From UBA5109 sp965662565 (lineage in GTDB: Bacteria; Pseudomonadota; Gammaproteobacteria; Pseudomonadales; Pseudohongiellaceae), in NCBI GenBank assembly GCA_965662565.1, contig CBFIHS010000001.1:35349-99348 (forward strand): a stretch of 64,000 nucleotides of DNA, written 5' to 3'. The position numbers were made by a program, and so were the translations under genes. Of the stretch, positions 8,618 to 16,733 are shown piece after piece; position 1 is the first letter of the stretch; every line of letters begins with the position of its first letter. The notes beneath the pieces were generated by a model, which was not told where the DNA came from, searched no databases, and saw only the letters and a program-made list of their open reading frames with translations.

Positions 8618-9451
8618 ATGCTTTCCAGAATGTTCAATCTTTGTGCCGGTCTTATCCTTGGGCTATTAAGTGTCTCTGCTAGTGCGCATTTTATTGTGAT
8701 GTACACTCCGCAATCTGCTTTATTACGTTCGGCTGATGTGCCGATCCATATTATTTTTACGCATGTCTTCGCTGGCGGCCCAACTTACAATATGGAAAAA
8801 CCGGAAAAGTTTTATTTTCTGCATCAGCAAGATTATTTTGGTTTTCCTGAGCCAGTGGATCTGCTTCCTTACATGCAAGAAATTGAATGGCATGATGGTG
8901 ATAAAACCCTAAAAGCCTGGCGTGCAGATATTCCACGTTCTGAAATGAGATCCCTTGGAGATTACCAAATTGTTGTTGAGCCCCAACCCTATTGGGAGGC
9001 TGATGAAGGTCTTTATATTCAGCAATTCAGTAAAATGATGGTTAATGTCGGCGGGGTTGCTGGCAATTGGTTTCAATCGCTAGGATTACCTGCTGAAATT
9101 CAAGCATTAAACAAACCTTACGCTAACTGGACAGGTTCTGTTTTTCGCGGCGTAGTTCTGAGTGAAGGCTTACCCGTTCCTAACACCATGGTTGAAGTTG
9201 AATACATGAATCACCCCCCTGTTATTGGCGAGAATAAATTTCAAGATGAAGGTCTTATCGATGCGCCTCATCCCTCACTTGAAGCCATGATCATCTCGAC
9301 CAACGAAGCGGGCGAATTTTCTTTCGCTATGCCAAAAGCTGGTTGGTGGGGCTTTGCTGCACTCAGTGTTGGCCCTGAGCGTGAATACAATGGAGAGTAC
9401 CTTTCTCAAGACGCGATACTCTGGGTGCAGGTAACCGATCTTCCAGAGTAA
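8618..9451 (+). CDS. DUF4198-family periplasmic metal-transport accessory protein
   Basis: 277 aa, with GGAG eight bases before the ATG. A signal peptide (GLILGLLSVSASA) is followed directly by HFIVMYTPQSALL, the usual mature N-terminus of DUF4198 proteins (COG5266, often labelled periplasmic component of Co2+ transport). Further family features are IIFTHVFAGGPTYNMEKPE, the central KAWRADIPRSEM block and the C-terminal carboxypeptidase-regulatory-like fold (VLSEGLPVPNTMVEVEY; NEAGEFSFAMPKAGWWGFA). The histidines right after the cleavage site could bind metal. Its place in front of a Znu-type ABC transporter supports a role in metal capture or delivery. Confidence 0.85.
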   Translation: MLSRMFNLCAGLILGLLSVSASAHFIVMYTPQSALLRSADVPIHIIFTHVFAGGPTYNMEKPEKFYFLHQQDYFGFPEPVDLLPYMQEIEWHDGDKTLKAWRADIPRSEMRSLGDYQIVVEPQPYWEADEGLYIQQFSKMMVNVGGVAGNWFQSLGLPAEIQALNKPYANWTGSVFRGVVLSEGLPVPNTMVEVEYMNHPPVIGENKFQDEGLIDAPHPSLEAMIISTNEAGEFSFAMPKAGWWGFAALSVGPEREYNGEYLSQDAILWVQVTDLPE

Positions 9452-9480
9452 AATCTGGTGCTCAGTTCTCAGGGAATGTT

Positions 9481-10092
9481 ATGTCCATAGTTGCCACAAC
9501 GTACAACAGTGTGACAGTTGCCCCGGCACAAAACCGCTGGGAAAGTGCCCTGCTGCTTTTAGCTCTAGCTGGATTAATTTTAACTACGGCTATTTATACT
9601 TTTTTTTTCGGTCGAGGAGAACGAGTCCAGTTAGTCGCTGAATGGCAACTCAGTGCGTATTCTGAATTGAGTAACTCCAACCAATCCCTCTATGCTGAAC
9701 TCTTAGTCGCTGCTAATGAGATAGTCTGGTTACGCCAAGAAAGTGGTGATTGGCCAGATCTCGAAACTTTACAAAACAACTGGATACCTCCTTTTTATGA
9801 AGACAGTAGTTGGATAAATCGTGGTTCTCTTATCTGGCAGATGCGCTCTGGTGAAGACCTAGCAATTTATTTAGGGCACTTAGGGCAAATGCTTGAACAA
9901 GGTGCCTTGATGATGATCTTGGATCGCGAATATGCTGGTACTAATGAAATTCTAGTACCTTCTGTTTGGTGGCATCAAAACAACGAGCTTAACTTTCCAC
10001 AATCAGCCGATGAAAGTTCTTTAATACTTTCTGGCTGGAAGGAGATTATTCCCTATCAAGGGATTGATGAGCGAGCGAGGTTATATGACTAG
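9481..10092 (+). CDS. Membrane-anchored accessory protein of the metal ABC operon
   Basis: 203 aa with one membrane helix (SALLLLALAGLILTTAIYTFFF, about residues 21-43). The remaining about 160 residues should be periplasmic and rich in Trp, Glu and Leu, with a C-terminal VWWHQNN and SSLILSGWKEIIPYQGIDERARLYD. It resembles the DUF6162-type proteins that I recall occurring next to metal ABC transporters, but this match is from memory only. AGGGAATGTT precedes the ATG. The start of the binding-protein gene overlaps its last codons, implying translational coupling. It may help the binding protein dock or receive metal (inference). Confidence 0.7.
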   Translation: MSIVATTYNSVTVAPAQNRWESALLLLALAGLILTTAIYTFFFGRGERVQLVAEWQLSAYSELSNSNQSLYAELLVAANEIVWLRQESGDWPDLETLQNNWIPPFYEDSSWINRGSLIWQMRSGEDLAIYLGHLGQMLEQGALMMILDREYAGTNEILVPSVWWHQNNELNFPQSADESSLILSGWKEIIPYQGIDERARLYD

Positions 10093-11023
10093 AGCACGCC
10101 ACCTATTTTTTGATCTCATCAAAACTATTTCCATACTGCTACTCGCTCTCATAGGCTTTTCTTATGAGCAAGCTCTGGCTCAGGATTTCAAAAATGGTGA
10201 TCGTTTAACCGTGGGTGTTACCCTACACCCTTATTACAGTTTCGTCGCAAATATCGTCGGTAACAAGGCTGATATAGAGCCCCTCATAGGGGCCGACTAC
10301 AATCCTCACAACTATAATCCTTTACCTAAAGACATGTTAAGAGCACGTTCATTAGACGTAATTGTTGTGAACGGAATCGGTCACGATGAATGGGCCTTCG
10401 AAATTTTGGAAGCTGCCGGTGCACAAGACATCCCCATTATTTATGCTAATAACAGTGTCTCTTTAATTCCCGTTGCTGGAGCCAACGACCAAGCTGTAAA
10501 TGCACATACCTTCATTTCTACTGTGACCGCAATCCAACAAGTTTATGAAATTGCCAGAGAACTTGGCCAATATGATCCCGATCACGCTGAAGAGTACACA
10601 GGTAATGCGAGAGCGTATGCTCGCAAGCTACGCCAATTAAAGGCTGAATATTCTCAAGCCTTTGCACAGTATGACACCAGTAATTTGAGAGCTGCGACCA
10701 TGCACGGCGCCTACGGTTATTTGTTACAGGAATTTGGCTTACAGATCAGTGCCGTTATTGAGCCACGCCATGGTGTGGAACCCACCGCACGACAATTAGC
10801 ACAAACTATAGAAGCTATTAAAGCGGCAAATGTTAATGTGCTCTTTGCTGAGAAATATTTTGCCGGGCAACTTGCTGAAACAATCCAATCCGAAACCGGC
10901 GTTCAGGTTTTTTCTTTCTCACATATTTCTGACGGCAGTTATACTGCTGATTTTTATGAAGAAGAAATGCGTTATAACCTTGAGTCCTTAAAATCAGCTA
11001 TCGAAAGCACCTTAAGCAAATAA
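10085..11023 (+). CDS. Metal ABC transporter substrate-binding protein (ZnuA/TroA type)
   Basis: 312 aa from ATG 10085, overlapping the previous stop by eight bases; an alternative ATG at 10067 would lengthen the N-terminus by six residues. Signal peptide ISILLLALIGFSYEQALAQ. The cluster A-I binding fold is clear, with ligand-type histidines in VTLHPYYSFV, ADYNPHNYNP, VNAHTF and IEPRHGVEPTARQ, and the acidic lobe FAEKYFAGQLAETI. There is no long His-rich loop, so I cannot tell zinc from manganese; Znu-type is the best guess. It is followed by ATPase and permease genes in the canonical order. Confidence 0.88.
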   Translation: MTRARHLFFDLIKTISILLLALIGFSYEQALAQDFKNGDRLTVGVTLHPYYSFVANIVGNKADIEPLIGADYNPHNYNPLPKDMLRARSLDVIVVNGIGHDEWAFEILEAAGAQDIPIIYANNSVSLIPVAGANDQAVNAHTFISTVTAIQQVYEIARELGQYDPDHAEEYTGNARAYARKLRQLKAEYSQAFAQYDTSNLRAATMHGAYGYLLQEFGLQISAVIEPRHGVEPTARQLAQTIEAIKAANVNVLFAEKYFAGQLAETIQSETGVQVFSFSHISDGSYTADFYEEEMRYNLESLKSAIESTLSK

Positions 11024-11064
11024 AAAATACTAAGTTGTTCAACAAGTAAACTAGAAGAATATTC

Positions 11065-11772
11065 ATGCAAGGACCAGACATTAGCATTAACAATCTCAGC
11101 TTGAAACTAGGTTCAAGTCAGATTCTTGCGGCCATGTCTTTGGATATTCAAGCTGGCAGCATCCACTGCTTCATTGGCCCTAACGGCGGAGGTAAGACCT
11201 CAACCTTACGTTGCATACTTGGGCAAATGCCCCATGAAGGCAGCATAATTATTAATTGGGGAGAGAATAGTCACTGCGGTTATGTGCCGCAATTAATTGA
11301 AATTGAAAAAACTCTTCCACTTACAGTAAGCGATTTTCTCGCTCTAATAATACAAAATAAACCGGCTTTTCTTGGCATCAAAGAAAGCACCCAAAAAATT
11401 ATTGATGAAGTTTTAGCTCACACAAACTTCCAAGATAAAAAAGACAAAATGCTCGCTTCTCTTTCTGGTGGAGAACGTCAACGCTTATTGTTTGCGCAAG
11501 CACTTTATCCTGAACCCGCTTTACTTATTTTAGATGAACCGATGACCAGTCTTGATGAAGCAGGAATGTCGAATTTTGAAAAATTAATTCTCGATTTCAA
11601 AAATAAGGGTGGAACAATTCTCTGGGTTAATCATGACATGGAGCAAGTCAGTAGACTTGCTGACACGGTTAGTTTAATTGATCGTGGGCTAATTGCTCAT
11701 GGCGCTACAGCTTCTATAGTAAATCAGGATATTCGTCAGGGTATTTTCAGATCCTATAGGGAAGAGTTCTGA
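11065..11772 (+). CDS. Metal ABC transporter ATP-binding protein (ZnuC-like)
   Basis: 235 aa, one complete nucleotide-binding domain. Walker A is GPNGGGKTS (about 35-43), the Q-loop region is GYVPQLIEI, the signature is LSGGERQRLLFAQAL, Walker B is ALLILDEPM with the catalytic Glu, and the switch His is in WVNHDMEQV. All residues needed for ATP hydrolysis are present. It energises uptake through the permease encoded next, whose start overlaps this stop by one base (TGATG), so the two are coupled. AGAAG precedes the ATG at a normal distance. Confidence 0.92.
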   Translation: MQGPDISINNLSLKLGSSQILAAMSLDIQAGSIHCFIGPNGGGKTSTLRCILGQMPHEGSIIINWGENSHCGYVPQLIEIEKTLPLTVSDFLALIIQNKPAFLGIKESTQKIIDEVLAHTNFQDKKDKMLASLSGGERQRLLFAQALYPEPALLILDEPMTSLDEAGMSNFEKLILDFKNKGGTILWVNHDMEQVSRLADTVSLIDRGLIAHGATASIVNQDIRQGIFRSYREEF

Positions 11773-12677
11773 TGTCTTTCTTTTATGAAGCGATCCGTAA
11801 CTTCTTTATTGGCCTAGCATATAACGGCACTCTACCTTTGAGCTTTCAATATGAGTTCGTTATTAATGCTTTGTTCTGCGCACTAATAATCGGCCCTTTA
11901 CTTGGATGTGTTGGCACAATGGTGATTGCAAAACGCATGGCCTTTTTTTCTCAGGCCATAGGTAATGCGGCCTTAACAGGCGTGGCTATTGGTATCTTAA
12001 TAGGCGAATCTTATACCTCACCTTATGTTTCAATGTTTTCATTTTGTATAGCTTTTGGCATTTTACTTAACTACACCAAGAGCAGAACACAAATGTCTAC
12101 AGATGCTTTGATTGGCGTTTTTCTCTCAATCTCTTTGGCCTTAGGCGCTTCTTTAATTCTATTTGTTTCAGCGAAAGTAAATACCCATATCCTAGAGTCG
12201 GTACTTTTTGGTTCCATCTTGACTGTAAACAACTTAGATATGGACGTGCTGCTAATTGTAAGCTTAATTTCTTTAATTGTGGGAATCCCACTCTATAACC
12301 AAATGATGTTGTCCAGCCTTAATCAGAATCTAGCTTATGTGCGAGGCATTAAAGTTACTGTTCTTGAATATGTTTTTGTTGTACTGCTAACTATTATCAC
12401 GGTTGCCTGCGTCAAGATAATTGGTGCAGTTTTAGTAGAAGCCTTGCTCTTGATTCCTGCCGCAGCTGCGAGAAACTTAAGTCGCAATCTGAAAAGTTTT
12501 GTTCTAACAACAATACTTTTTTCAACCTTAAGTTGTATCGGAGGAATCCTGATCCCCATGCAATGGGATTTACCTCTACCTTCTGGCGGTGCCATAGTTT
12601 TAGTGGCTGCCCTCTTTTTCATACTGACAAGCATTTTGAAAAATCTACTGCCTGGTTTTAAAGAGGCTCGAATCTGA
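11772..12677 (+). CDS. Metal ABC transporter permease (ZnuB-like, ABC-3 family)
   Basis: 301 aa with about eight to nine membrane helices. Family motifs are FCALIIGPLLGCVGTMVIAKRMAFFSQAIGNAALTG (split over the first helices), where the FFSQAIGNAALTG stretch is the ABC-3 hallmark, and the late KIIGAVLVEALLLIPAAAARNL, the conserved final-core segment. It forms the inner-membrane channel used by the neighbouring ATPase and binding protein. Its start and stop each overlap the flanking genes by one base, showing tight operon packing. Confidence 0.92.
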   Translation: MSFFYEAIRNFFIGLAYNGTLPLSFQYEFVINALFCALIIGPLLGCVGTMVIAKRMAFFSQAIGNAALTGVAIGILIGESYTSPYVSMFSFCIAFGILLNYTKSRTQMSTDALIGVFLSISLALGASLILFVSAKVNTHILESVLFGSILTVNNLDMDVLLIVSLISLIVGIPLYNQMMLSSLNQNLAYVRGIKVTVLEYVFVVLLTIITVACVKIIGAVLVEALLLIPAAAARNLSRNLKSFVLTTILFSTLSCIGGILIPMQWDLPLPSGGAIVLVAALFFILTSILKNLLPGFKEARI

Positions 12678-13588
12678 TGCCAATACGCAGAATTCTTTTG
12701 ATTGTTTCACTTTTCATTTCCATCTTAATTACAGGCTGCAGCAGTATTAAGGGCCAAAGCTCTAATGTAGTCCTAAGTTCACTCGCCCCTATTCATGCAC
12801 TTACAAGCTCACTGACAAAAGACAGTGACATTACGGTAGAAAACATTCCACAACAAGCGCGCTCAATGTCTTCTCAACAAACTTTTTTTTCACGCCAAGC
12901 TAGCAATTTTGCTGAACGATTCAAAACAGCCGATGCTGTAATTACTATAGGTAAATTATGGGAAGGAGACGCCTTTTATACCGCCGCAAGAGAATACAAT
13001 ATCCATATTGTTAATGTAGACGCTACTGAACCCTGGTCTAATGCAATGAGCGGAATAAGTATCAAGACTTATGAGAACAGCAGTATCAAAAATCCATATT
13101 ATTGGCTAAGCATTGGCAATGTTATTCGTAGCCTCAATATTATTGCCAAGGACTTACAAACTCTTTATCCGAGTCAAAGTGATATCATCAACACAAACCT
13201 AAACCGTGAAGTAAATCGTTTAATACAACTACGAACAAAATTCGAGCTAGCACTCCTAGATGTTGTTGACCCAGTAGTTTATGCGCTTACTGATGAATTT
13301 AATTATCTTACGAACGAGCTTGGAATTTTTGTAGATGGATACTTTATTAAGCAAGACATCGACTGGACAGATGACGATCTACGCCAACTCAGTAAGCATC
13401 TACAGGATAATAATATTCAGATTGTTTTGCATAAATGGGAACCTTCAGAAAAGATCAAAGAAGCGATTACAGACGCAGGAGCGAGCTTAGTTGTTTTGGA
13501 TAGACTGGAGTTTATAGACCAAGACTTAGTCAGTGCGATGAATAACAATCTTGATAACTTACTCAACGCATTCAAAAGTATTGAATAA
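12677..13588 (+). CDS. Second, divergent ZnuA-type binding lipoprotein lacking ligand histidine
   Basis: 303 aa. A lipobox (ISILITGC, Cys about 21) makes it a lipoprotein, unlike the soluble first binding protein. The fold is still that of metal-binding cluster A-I proteins: VVLSSLAPIHALTSSLTK, FKTADAVITIGKLWEGDAF and a final NNLDNLLNAFKSI helix. The position that is normally NPHxWLDP reads NPYYWLSIG (about residue 139), so the ligand His is Tyr, and the third-lobe His motif is also absent (YALTDEFNYLTNELGI). Only the first-lobe PIHAL His remains. It could bind another ligand, act as a metal sensor or adaptor, or be decaying. Coupling to the permease gene (TGATG overlap) argues that it is used. 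Confidence 0.75.
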   Translation: MPIRRILLIVSLFISILITGCSSIKGQSSNVVLSSLAPIHALTSSLTKDSDITVENIPQQARSMSSQQTFFSRQASNFAERFKTADAVITIGKLWEGDAFYTAAREYNIHIVNVDATEPWSNAMSGISIKTYENSSIKNPYYWLSIGNVIRSLNIIAKDLQTLYPSQSDIINTNLNREVNRLIQLRTKFELALLDVVDPVVYALTDEFNYLTNELGIFVDGYFIKQDIDWTDDDLRQLSKHLQDNNIQIVLHKWEPSEKIKEAITDAGASLVVLDRLEFIDQDLVSAMNNNLDNLLNAFKSIE

Positions 13589-13631
13589 ATAATTCTTTGG
13601 AGTCCCAAGCCTAGAATAAATACAGCCTGGC

Positions 13632-14099
13632 TTATTCTGAATCAGGATCCATTACTAGCGACAAGCCTTTACGAAGTCGTTTTGTTGAAACACTGACTTC
13701 TGCCTGAAACAGGAACATACCTACAGCCAGTAATAAAAGCGCCCAAATAAAAAGTAAAGCCACTGTAAGCGAGATGTTCAACTCGACAAACTCACCAATA
13801 AAAATTGCAACGATAACCAGACAGACTGTTAGAGCGGAAGCCGCGCAAAGACGAATCGCCCAGTTTATAAGATGAATCCTACGCCAAAGACTAGCCGTTT
13901 CAATTTCTAGCTTACTTCTAATTTCGATATATTTATCGTTTAAAATTTGCAGTTCAATCACCCTTGCCCGATCAACAATGCGGCCCAACCTGATTGACAG
14001 AACATTTAGAAAACCTGCTATACCCGCCAACAAGAACACAGGGGCAACGGCCATTTGAATGGTGCCAGCGATGGTTTCAATGCTAGTTAAATTTTCCAT
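13632..14099 (-). CDS. DUF2721 membrane protein
   Basis: 155 aa from ATG 14099, preferred over the TTG at 14141 because GAGAG sits five bases before it. The N-terminus (IETIAGTIQMAVAPVFLLAGIAGFLNVLSIRLGRIVDRAR, split here: a hydrophobic segment then the LGRIVDRAR motif) is typical of DUF2721. Two more membrane helices follow (IRLCAASALTVCLVIVAIFIG; LTVALLFIWALLLLAVGMFLF). Function is unknown in the family. It converges on the metal-uptake operon and diverges from the GyrI-like gene, so it appears monocistronic. Confidence 0.85.
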   Translation of the reverse strand: MENLTSIETIAGTIQMAVAPVFLLAGIAGFLNVLSIRLGRIVDRARVIELQILNDKYIEIRSKLEIETASLWRRIHLINWAIRLCAASALTVCLVIVAIFIGEFVELNISLTVALLFIWALLLLAVGMFLFQAEVSVSTKRLRKGLSLVMDPDSE

Positions 14100-14185
14100 A
14101 CGAACTCTCGATTTCAGAATTAGTTTTGATTCGTTTTTCAATATGGGACAGTATAATGCATATACTCTGTCATTGGAGCAATACC

Positions 14186-14647
14186 ATGAAAGTCGTAGTT
14201 ATCGATTTCCCAAGCACATTAGTTGCAGCCCTAGAACATCATGGCCCTGAGCATTTGGTTGATAATACCAGCCGTAAATTTATTGAGTGGCGACAAGCCA
14301 ATGGTATCAGCCCTGATAAAGGCAAGACTTACGGCTTACATTATAGTGACCTAGCGAACACGCTGCCTGAAAATTACCGTTTTGATATTTGTGTATCGGT
14401 TAGTGAACCTGTAAAAGAAAATCCACAGGGCGTGATTACCAAAGAAATTCCTGCAGGAAGATGTGCGCTAATAAGGCATGAAGGTGGTCGAGATTATATT
14501 CCAGCTGCAGACTATCTTTACCGGGAATGGTTACCACAAAGCGGTGAAAAATTAAGAAACTTTCCTTTTTTCTTTCATTACGTAAATGTAGGGCCTGAAC
14601 TTAAAGATCAAGAAATGATTACCGACTTGTATCTACCCATTCAATAG
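14186..14647 (+). CDS. GyrI-like/AraC effector-binding domain protein
   Basis: 153 aa from the ATG at 14186, which has GGAG eight bases upstream; the longer frame back to 14126 overlaps the divergent gene's leader and is not needed. It is a stand-alone effector-binding (GyrI/SbmC/Rob C-terminal) domain: VVVIDFPSTLVAALEHHGP opening strand, RFDICVSVSEPV, the IPAGRCALIRHEGG motif and a final ELKDQEMITDLYLPIQ strand. E. coli GyrI protects DNA gyrase against inhibitors and other relatives bind small cationic ligands. No DNA-binding domain is attached. Ligand unknown. Confidence 0.85.
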   Translation: MKVVVIDFPSTLVAALEHHGPEHLVDNTSRKFIEWRQANGISPDKGKTYGLHYSDLANTLPENYRFDICVSVSEPVKENPQGVITKEIPAGRCALIRHEGGRDYIPAADYLYREWLPQSGEKLRNFPFFFHYVNVGPELKDQEMITDLYLPIQ

Positions 14648-14658
14648 AATACTTAAAC

Positions 14659-15933
14659 CTACTGATTCACTTTAATCACAGGTAATGAACGGAATAGAGG
14701 TTTCGCCATTAAGAATTGCCCAGTATGAATCACTCTTTCTCTAAAACCGCCTTCGCAGAAACACAAATAATATTCCCACATGCGAATGAATAAGTCGTCA
14801 GCACCCTGAGTTTTAACATGCTCTGCTTTTTCTAAAAACCTCTCTCTCCAGTGCATCAGTGTTTGTGCATAATCTAAGGAAATATCTTCCAAACCTACCA
14901 ATTGCATATCTGTGTCGTCAGCAAGATGCTTTGTAATGAGACTGTTACAGGGTAATTGTCCACCAGGAAAAATATAGCGCTTTATAAAATCTATCGATTT
15001 GACAGATCTCTGGTAGCGTTGGTCGCTAATCGTAATAGCCTGAATTAGCATCAAGCCATCAGGTTTAAGTAGATCGTTACATTTTTTAAAATACTGTTGA
15101 TAGTACTTAGCACCAACGGCTTCTATCATTTCTATAGAAACCAGTTTGTCATACTGACCTTCTAGTTCTCTATAGTCTTTTAATAGCAAAGTGATTTTAT
15201 CTTCCAATCCTTCTCGCTTAACCCAATCAGAGGCGTAAGCTAACTGCTCCTTAGATAAAGTTGTTGTCGTTACCTTACAGCCATAGTTCTTAGCTGCATA
15301 AATGGCTAAGCCACCCCACCCTGTACCTACTTCAACCAAATGGTCTTTATCAGTAAGTTGTAAGCGATCACAAATGTGCTTGAATTTAAGCTCGGAAGCC
15401 TCTTTTAGGCTCTGCTCTTCATGTAGAAAAATTCCTGCTGAGTAGGCCATAGTTTCATCAAGGAAAAGCGAAAAAAAATCATTACTCAAATCATAATGCG
15501 CAGAAATATTTTCTTTAGCCTTGCTTAAGGTATTCTGTCTTAGCCAATGAAATACAGAGCCGGAAAAACGACTTAACCATGACTTCTGTTTATTAATTTT
15601 TTCCAGAGCTTGCATATTACTCACAAAAACTCTTATAACATTCAGTAATTCGGGTGAGCTCCAATAACCTAACATATAGGCCTCTCCTGCCCCTAGATCA
15701 CCATTTCTGAGAACCATTCCATAGGCTTCAGGATTATTTACTGTGATATTAGCAATTACTTCTGAACCACTGCTGTTATCTCCGAAAACAACCTTTTCAT
15801 CACCATCCTGGAGAACCAACTTCCCGTATTTAATATTTTTCAACACAGCAAAAATAGCTTGTTTTGAAAAGTCTCCAAAATTCGTCATGGAGAATGATGA
15901 TTTTTTAACAGTAGCTAATTCAGAACCTCTCAC
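14659..15933 (-). CDS. cfa: Cyclopropane-fatty-acyl-phospholipid synthase
   Basis: 424 aa, normal for the family. Methylates the double bond of membrane phospholipid acyl chains using SAM. The N-terminal domain (to about 120) precedes the catalytic domain: AHYDLSNDFFSLFLDETMAYSAGIF, VEVGTGWGGLAIYAA (SAM site), TTTLSKEQLAYA, YDKLVSIEMIEAVG and KRYIFPGGQLP. The GTG start at 15933 is well supported by AAAGGAG seven bases upstream and overlaps the upstream stop (GTGA). It is the last gene of the five-gene operon starting at 19276. Cfa is a known member of the ChrR/RpoE singlet-oxygen regulon in Rhodobacter, matching the context here. Confidence 0.93.
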   Translation of the reverse strand: MRGSELATVKKSSFSMTNFGDFSKQAIFAVLKNIKYGKLVLQDGDEKVVFGDNSSGSEVIANITVNNPEAYGMVLRNGDLGAGEAYMLGYWSSPELLNVIRVFVSNMQALEKINKQKSWLSRFSGSVFHWLRQNTLSKAKENISAHYDLSNDFFSLFLDETMAYSAGIFLHEEQSLKEASELKFKHICDRLQLTDKDHLVEVGTGWGGLAIYAAKNYGCKVTTTTLSKEQLAYASDWVKREGLEDKITLLLKDYRELEGQYDKLVSIEMIEAVGAKYYQQYFKKCNDLLKPDGLMLIQAITISDQRYQRSVKSIDFIKRYIFPGGQLPCNSLITKHLADDTDMQLVGLEDISLDYAQTLMHWRERFLEKAEHVKTQGADDLFIRMWEYYLCFCEGGFRERVIHTGQFLMAKPLFRSLPVIKVNQ

Positions 15934-16733
15934 AATTTAACTCCTTTAACCTTTTTTAATACTTTTTTATCATTATTTGAAACAACAGTCGGATTCGAAT
16001 AAAACGGAACTTTTTTGAGCCAAAGTCGGAATGCTTGCCAATAAATACCCAAAGCGACTTTACCTGTCATGAAAGGGTATCTGAATAAAACACTCCGTAA
16101 ATTTTTGCTACTGATTTCTTTTCGTTTGAGCAAAAGGCTCGCTATAAATTTCTTGTTATCTTTTGTAGTAGTCTCAATACTTACTTTAAGTCTCTCAGAG
16201 GGCTTATCACTACGCCAAAAATACGTCATCTCCATAGGCATGAATGGTGAAACGTGATGGTCTTTTGCAAAAGTTTCTAAAATTTCACCTTCTTTATTAG
16301 TATTAGCAAGCACATAAGAATGCCTTTGTCCCCAAGGAGTATTTGTCACTTCGGCTACTAAAAATTGCAGCTCATCATTTTCGTCATAGCAATAATAACA
16401 AGTTATGGGGTTAATAATGTAACTTAAATAACGGAAATTAGTTAAGACACAAATACGCCCTTTTGGACGAATTCCGGTCTCAGATTCAACTTTATTTCTT
16501 ACCTCTTCATCTAAGGGTATTTCTGATTTCCCGAGATAGTCTTTGCGTAAAAAACAGGCTAAATTGAATTTACCAAATGACCAAAACCATGAGCTCGAAA
16601 ATAACCCCTCACTTTCTGATAAATCTATAAACATCATAAAGACTTTATAACTAAAGCGATGGAGTATGGGGTAAAAACGGCTATGCATCACCGTACCCTC
16701 ATAGATTGCACTGTTCAGATCTTTTTCAGACAT
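15930..16733 (-). CDS. DUF1365 family protein
   Basis: 267 aa. The DUF1365 pattern is clear: AIYEGTVMHSRFYPILHRFSYKVFMMFIDLSE (opening), NFRYLSYIINPITCYYCYDE, then EVTNTPWGQRHSYVL, KDHHVSPFMPMEMTYFWR and the C-terminal RYPFMTGKVALGIYWQAFRLWLKK. The biochemical role is unknown. It is nearly always found between an FAD oxidoreductase and a cyclopropane synthase, and is thought to take part in modifying membrane fatty acids. It overlaps the upstream gene by eight bases and the downstream one by four, so translation is coupled. Confidence 0.9.
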   Translation of the reverse strand: MSEKDLNSAIYEGTVMHSRFYPILHRFSYKVFMMFIDLSESEGLFSSSWFWSFGKFNLACFLRKDYLGKSEIPLDEEVRNKVESETGIRPKGRICVLTNFRYLSYIINPITCYYCYDENDELQFLVAEVTNTPWGQRHSYVLANTNKEGEILETFAKDHHVSPFMPMEMTYFWRSDKPSERLKVSIETTTKDNKKFIASLLLKRKEISSKNLRSVLFRYPFMTGKVALGIYWQAFRLWLKKVPFYSNPTVVSNNDKKVLKKVKGVKL

